A stretch of DNA of 64,000 nt from assembly GCA_015061725.1 (NCBI GenBank), contig SUVX01000005.1, forward strand, positions 1 to 64,000, in the 5' to 3' direction. Source of the DNA: Lentisphaerota bacterium. GTDB taxonomy: Bacteria; Verrucomicrobiota; Lentisphaeria; Victivallales; Victivallaceae. Positions 62,090 through 64,000 of this stretch are shown here, in pieces. The notes below the pieces were generated by a model, which saw only the letters and a list, made by a program, of their open reading frames with translations, made no database searches and was not told where the DNA came from. The number at the start of each line of letters is the position of its first letter. Positions within the stretch are counted from its first letter, which is position 1. Position numbers and translations under genes: made by a program.

Positions 62090-63460
62090 ATGGCTTTCCT
62101 TGGAAAAAACTATCTGATCAAGAATCAGACCGGACTTGATATTTTTGAGAGCATCAAAAATCTGCCGGTCATTGACCCCCATAACCACGCCAATGTGAAA
62201 GAAATCGCCGATAACAACTGCTACGGCGATGCCTGGCAGCTCTTTGCCGCCACCGACCACTATGTTTGGGAAATGCTCCGCAAACGCGGCGTCAAAGAAG
62301 AATTTATCACAGGAAAAGCAAGTAACCGTGACAAGTTCCTTTCCATGGCATCCGTTTTCCCCGAAGTTGCCGGTAATCCCGTTTATGAATGGATCCATTT
62401 GGATTTGAACCGCTATTTCGGTATTGAAGAACAGCTTTCTTCCGCCACCGGTGAAAAGATTTACGATGCCGTCAATGCCAAACTTGCCACCGATGCTTTC
62501 CGTCCGCAGGCTCTTCTGACCGGACCGTTGAATGTTGAAGTGATGTGTTCCACCGACGATTTAATCGACACCCTTGAAGATCATGACCGTGCCAACAAGG
62601 CTTTCGGCAAGACCCTGATCCGTCCGACCTGGCGTCCTGACAAGGCTATGAAAATTTTTGCCGGAAACTGGCGTGCCTATATGGGACAGGTTGAAGAGCG
62701 TTTCGGCGTGAAACTCAACAGTCTTTCCGACCTCTTTGATGTTCTCAAACGCAGTCATGATTATTTTGAAGCCCGCGGCTGCCGTGCCAGTGACCACGGT
62801 ATTGAACTGCCCGTCCGTGCCGATTACGATTTTGCCGATGCCGATGCCGTCTTCAAGAAGGCGATGGCAGGAGAGAAACTCACCTCTGAAGAGTGCGATA
62901 TCTTCATGGGTGTTTTCATGGTTGAAGTCGGCGAACTCAACAGCAGGACTGACTGGGTGACCCAGCTGCACCTGGGCGCAGTCCGCGACGTCCGCACCAA
63001 ACTGTTTGACAGCCTCGGACCCGATGTCGGCGGCGATGTGAGCAACCATTATCAGGATTATCTGCCTGCACTGGTGACCTTCCTCAACCGTTTTGATGAC
63101 CGTCTCAAAGTCGTGCTTTACTGCCTTGAAGCCGGACATCAGGCAACACTTGCCACGATTGCCCGTGCTTTCGGAGAAAAGGTTGTTCTGGGTTCCGCCT
63201 GGTGGCTGAATGATACGCCCATCGGCATGCGCCGTCAGCTGGAATACATCGGCTCCACCGATGTTTTGAGCAACTTTGCCGGCATGGTTTCCGACTCCCG
63301 CAAGCTGCTGAGCTACGGTTCCCGTTTTGAAATGTTCCGCCGTGTGCTTTCTGACGTGCTGGGTGATATGACCGAGCGTGGACAGATTCCCGAAGCAATC
63401 ACGATGGATCTTGCCTCCCGCATGGCTTACAGCGGTCCCAAGAAATTCTGGAATGTTTAA
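62090..63460 (+). CDS. uxaC: Glucuronate (uronate) isomerase
   Basis: PVIDPHNHANVKEIADN..TDDLIDTLEDH..LGSAWWLNDTPIGMRRQLEYIGSTDVLSNFAGMVSDSRKLLSYGSRFEMFRRVL. Confidence 0.93.
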   Translation: MAFLGKNYLIKNQTGLDIFESIKNLPVIDPHNHANVKEIADNNCYGDAWQLFAATDHYVWEMLRKRGVKEEFITGKASNRDKFLSMASVFPEVAGNPVYEWIHLDLNRYFGIEEQLSSATGEKIYDAVNAKLATDAFRPQALLTGPLNVEVMCSTDDLIDTLEDHDRANKAFGKTLIRPTWRPDKAMKIFAGNWRAYMGQVEERFGVKLNSLSDLFDVLKRSHDYFEARGCRASDHGIELPVRADYDFADADAVFKKAMAGEKLTSEECDIFMGVFMVEVGELNSRTDWVTQLHLGAVRDVRTKLFDSLGPDVGGDVSNHYQDYLPALVTFLNRFDDRLKVVLYCLEAGHQATLATIARAFGEKVVLGSAWWLNDTPIGMRRQLEYIGSTDVLSNFAGMVSDSRKLLSYGSRFEMFRRVLSDVLGDMTERGQIPEAITMDLASRMAYSGPKKFWNV

Positions 63461-63477
63461 TATAAAGAGGTAAAAAT

Positions 63478-64000
63478 ATGTCTAAAGAAGTTAAAAGCGA
63501 TCTTTACAAGGCTGCCGGTGTTGATATTGACCTTGCAACGGAACTGCTCTCCCGTGCCAAAAAGGATTTGGCATCGACCCGCCGTCCTGAAATGCTCAGT
63601 CCCATCGGCGGATTCGGCGGACTTTTTTCTGCTAAATTTGCCAACTATCAGGATCCGGTTCTGGTTTCCAGTATCGACGGCGTCGGCACCAAGCTGATGA
63701 TTGCGATGATGATGGAAAAATATGACACCGTCGGATGCGACATCGTCAACCACTGTATCAATGATATTTCCGTCCAGGGTGCTGAACCGATTTACTTTCT
63801 GGATTACATCGGTATCGGCAAACTCCGCAGTCCTCTGTACGAACAGGTTTTAAGCGGCATTGCCAAAGCCTGCCGTGAAGCCAACTGCGCTGTTCTCGGC
63901 GGTGAAACTGCTGAAATGCCCGGCATGTACGGCAATGACTTTGATCTGGTCGGTGTGATCACCGGTGTCGTTGAACGCTCCAAAATTATCGACGGAACCA
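63478..64000 (+). CDS. purM: Phosphoribosylformylglycinamidine cyclo-ligase (partial, runs off right edge)
   Basis: YKAAGVDIDLATELLSRAKK..IGGFGGLFSAKFANYQDPVLVSSIDGVGTKLMIAMMMEKYDTVGCDIVNHCINDISVQGAEPIYFLDYIG. Confidence 0.96.
   Translation, partial: MSKEVKSDLYKAAGVDIDLATELLSRAKKDLASTRRPEMLSPIGGFGGLFSAKFANYQDPVLVSSIDGVGTKLMIAMMMEKYDTVGCDIVNHCINDISVQGAEPIYFLDYIGIGKLRSPLYEQVLSGIAKACREANCAVLGGETAEMPGMYGNDFDLVGVITGVVERSKIIDGT

Noticed and set aside
61325-62398. 357-aa minus-strand ORF opposite purB/uxaC
   Set aside because: Both plus-strand genes are well-supported enzymes; shadow ORF.

Overview
64-kb chromosomal window from what looks like a Gram-negative, Kdo/heptose-LPS-making PVC-type bacterium. 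A Lentisphaerota-like origin is inferred only from the H-X9-DG pseudopilin plus atypical glycosidase context. From left to right: (1) a large minus-strand gene absent from the ORF track because it runs off the left edge (1..3494). Its product has an IdeS/Mac-1-like cysteine-protease domain, about 19 copies of a 19-aa AIDA-type strand-loop-strand repeat, and FG-GAP/VCBS-like repeats. (2) A DUF2157/GDYXXLXY membrane pair. (3) A LacI-regulated accessory locus with two atypical putative glycosidases, a pseudopilin whose FTLIELLV signal occurs twice in one ORF around a 273-bp hairpin-rich segment, and a divergent SDR / FAD oxidoreductase / OYE operon. Two exact 16-bp copies of a palindromic operator are present. 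(4) recD2, tRNAs, and a merged tuf-rpmG-secE-nusG-rplKAJL-rpoBC-rpsLG-fusA-rpsJ-rplCDWB-rpsS cluster that stops at a strong terminator after rpsS and has an unusual structured 168-nt rpsJ-rplC gap. (5) An envelope cluster: GT39-TPR, HPr, a 790-aa tandem OstA/LptA-like protein, kdsC/kdsA/kdsB, rfaE1 and rfaE2. (6) tsaB, lysA, a 2-hydroxyacyl-CoA dehydratase activator/HgdB-like fusion, a Ser/Thr kinase with a Pro-rich repeat linker, and a SurA-like PPIase. (7) A CDF transporter, purB, uxaC and a partial purM. The best candidates for undescribed biology are the IdeS-AIDA secreted protein, the duplicated prepilin-signal element, the rpsJ-rplC RNA leader, and the LacI operator/SDR-FAD-OYE locus. 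All assignments come from reading motifs by eye; no database search was run.
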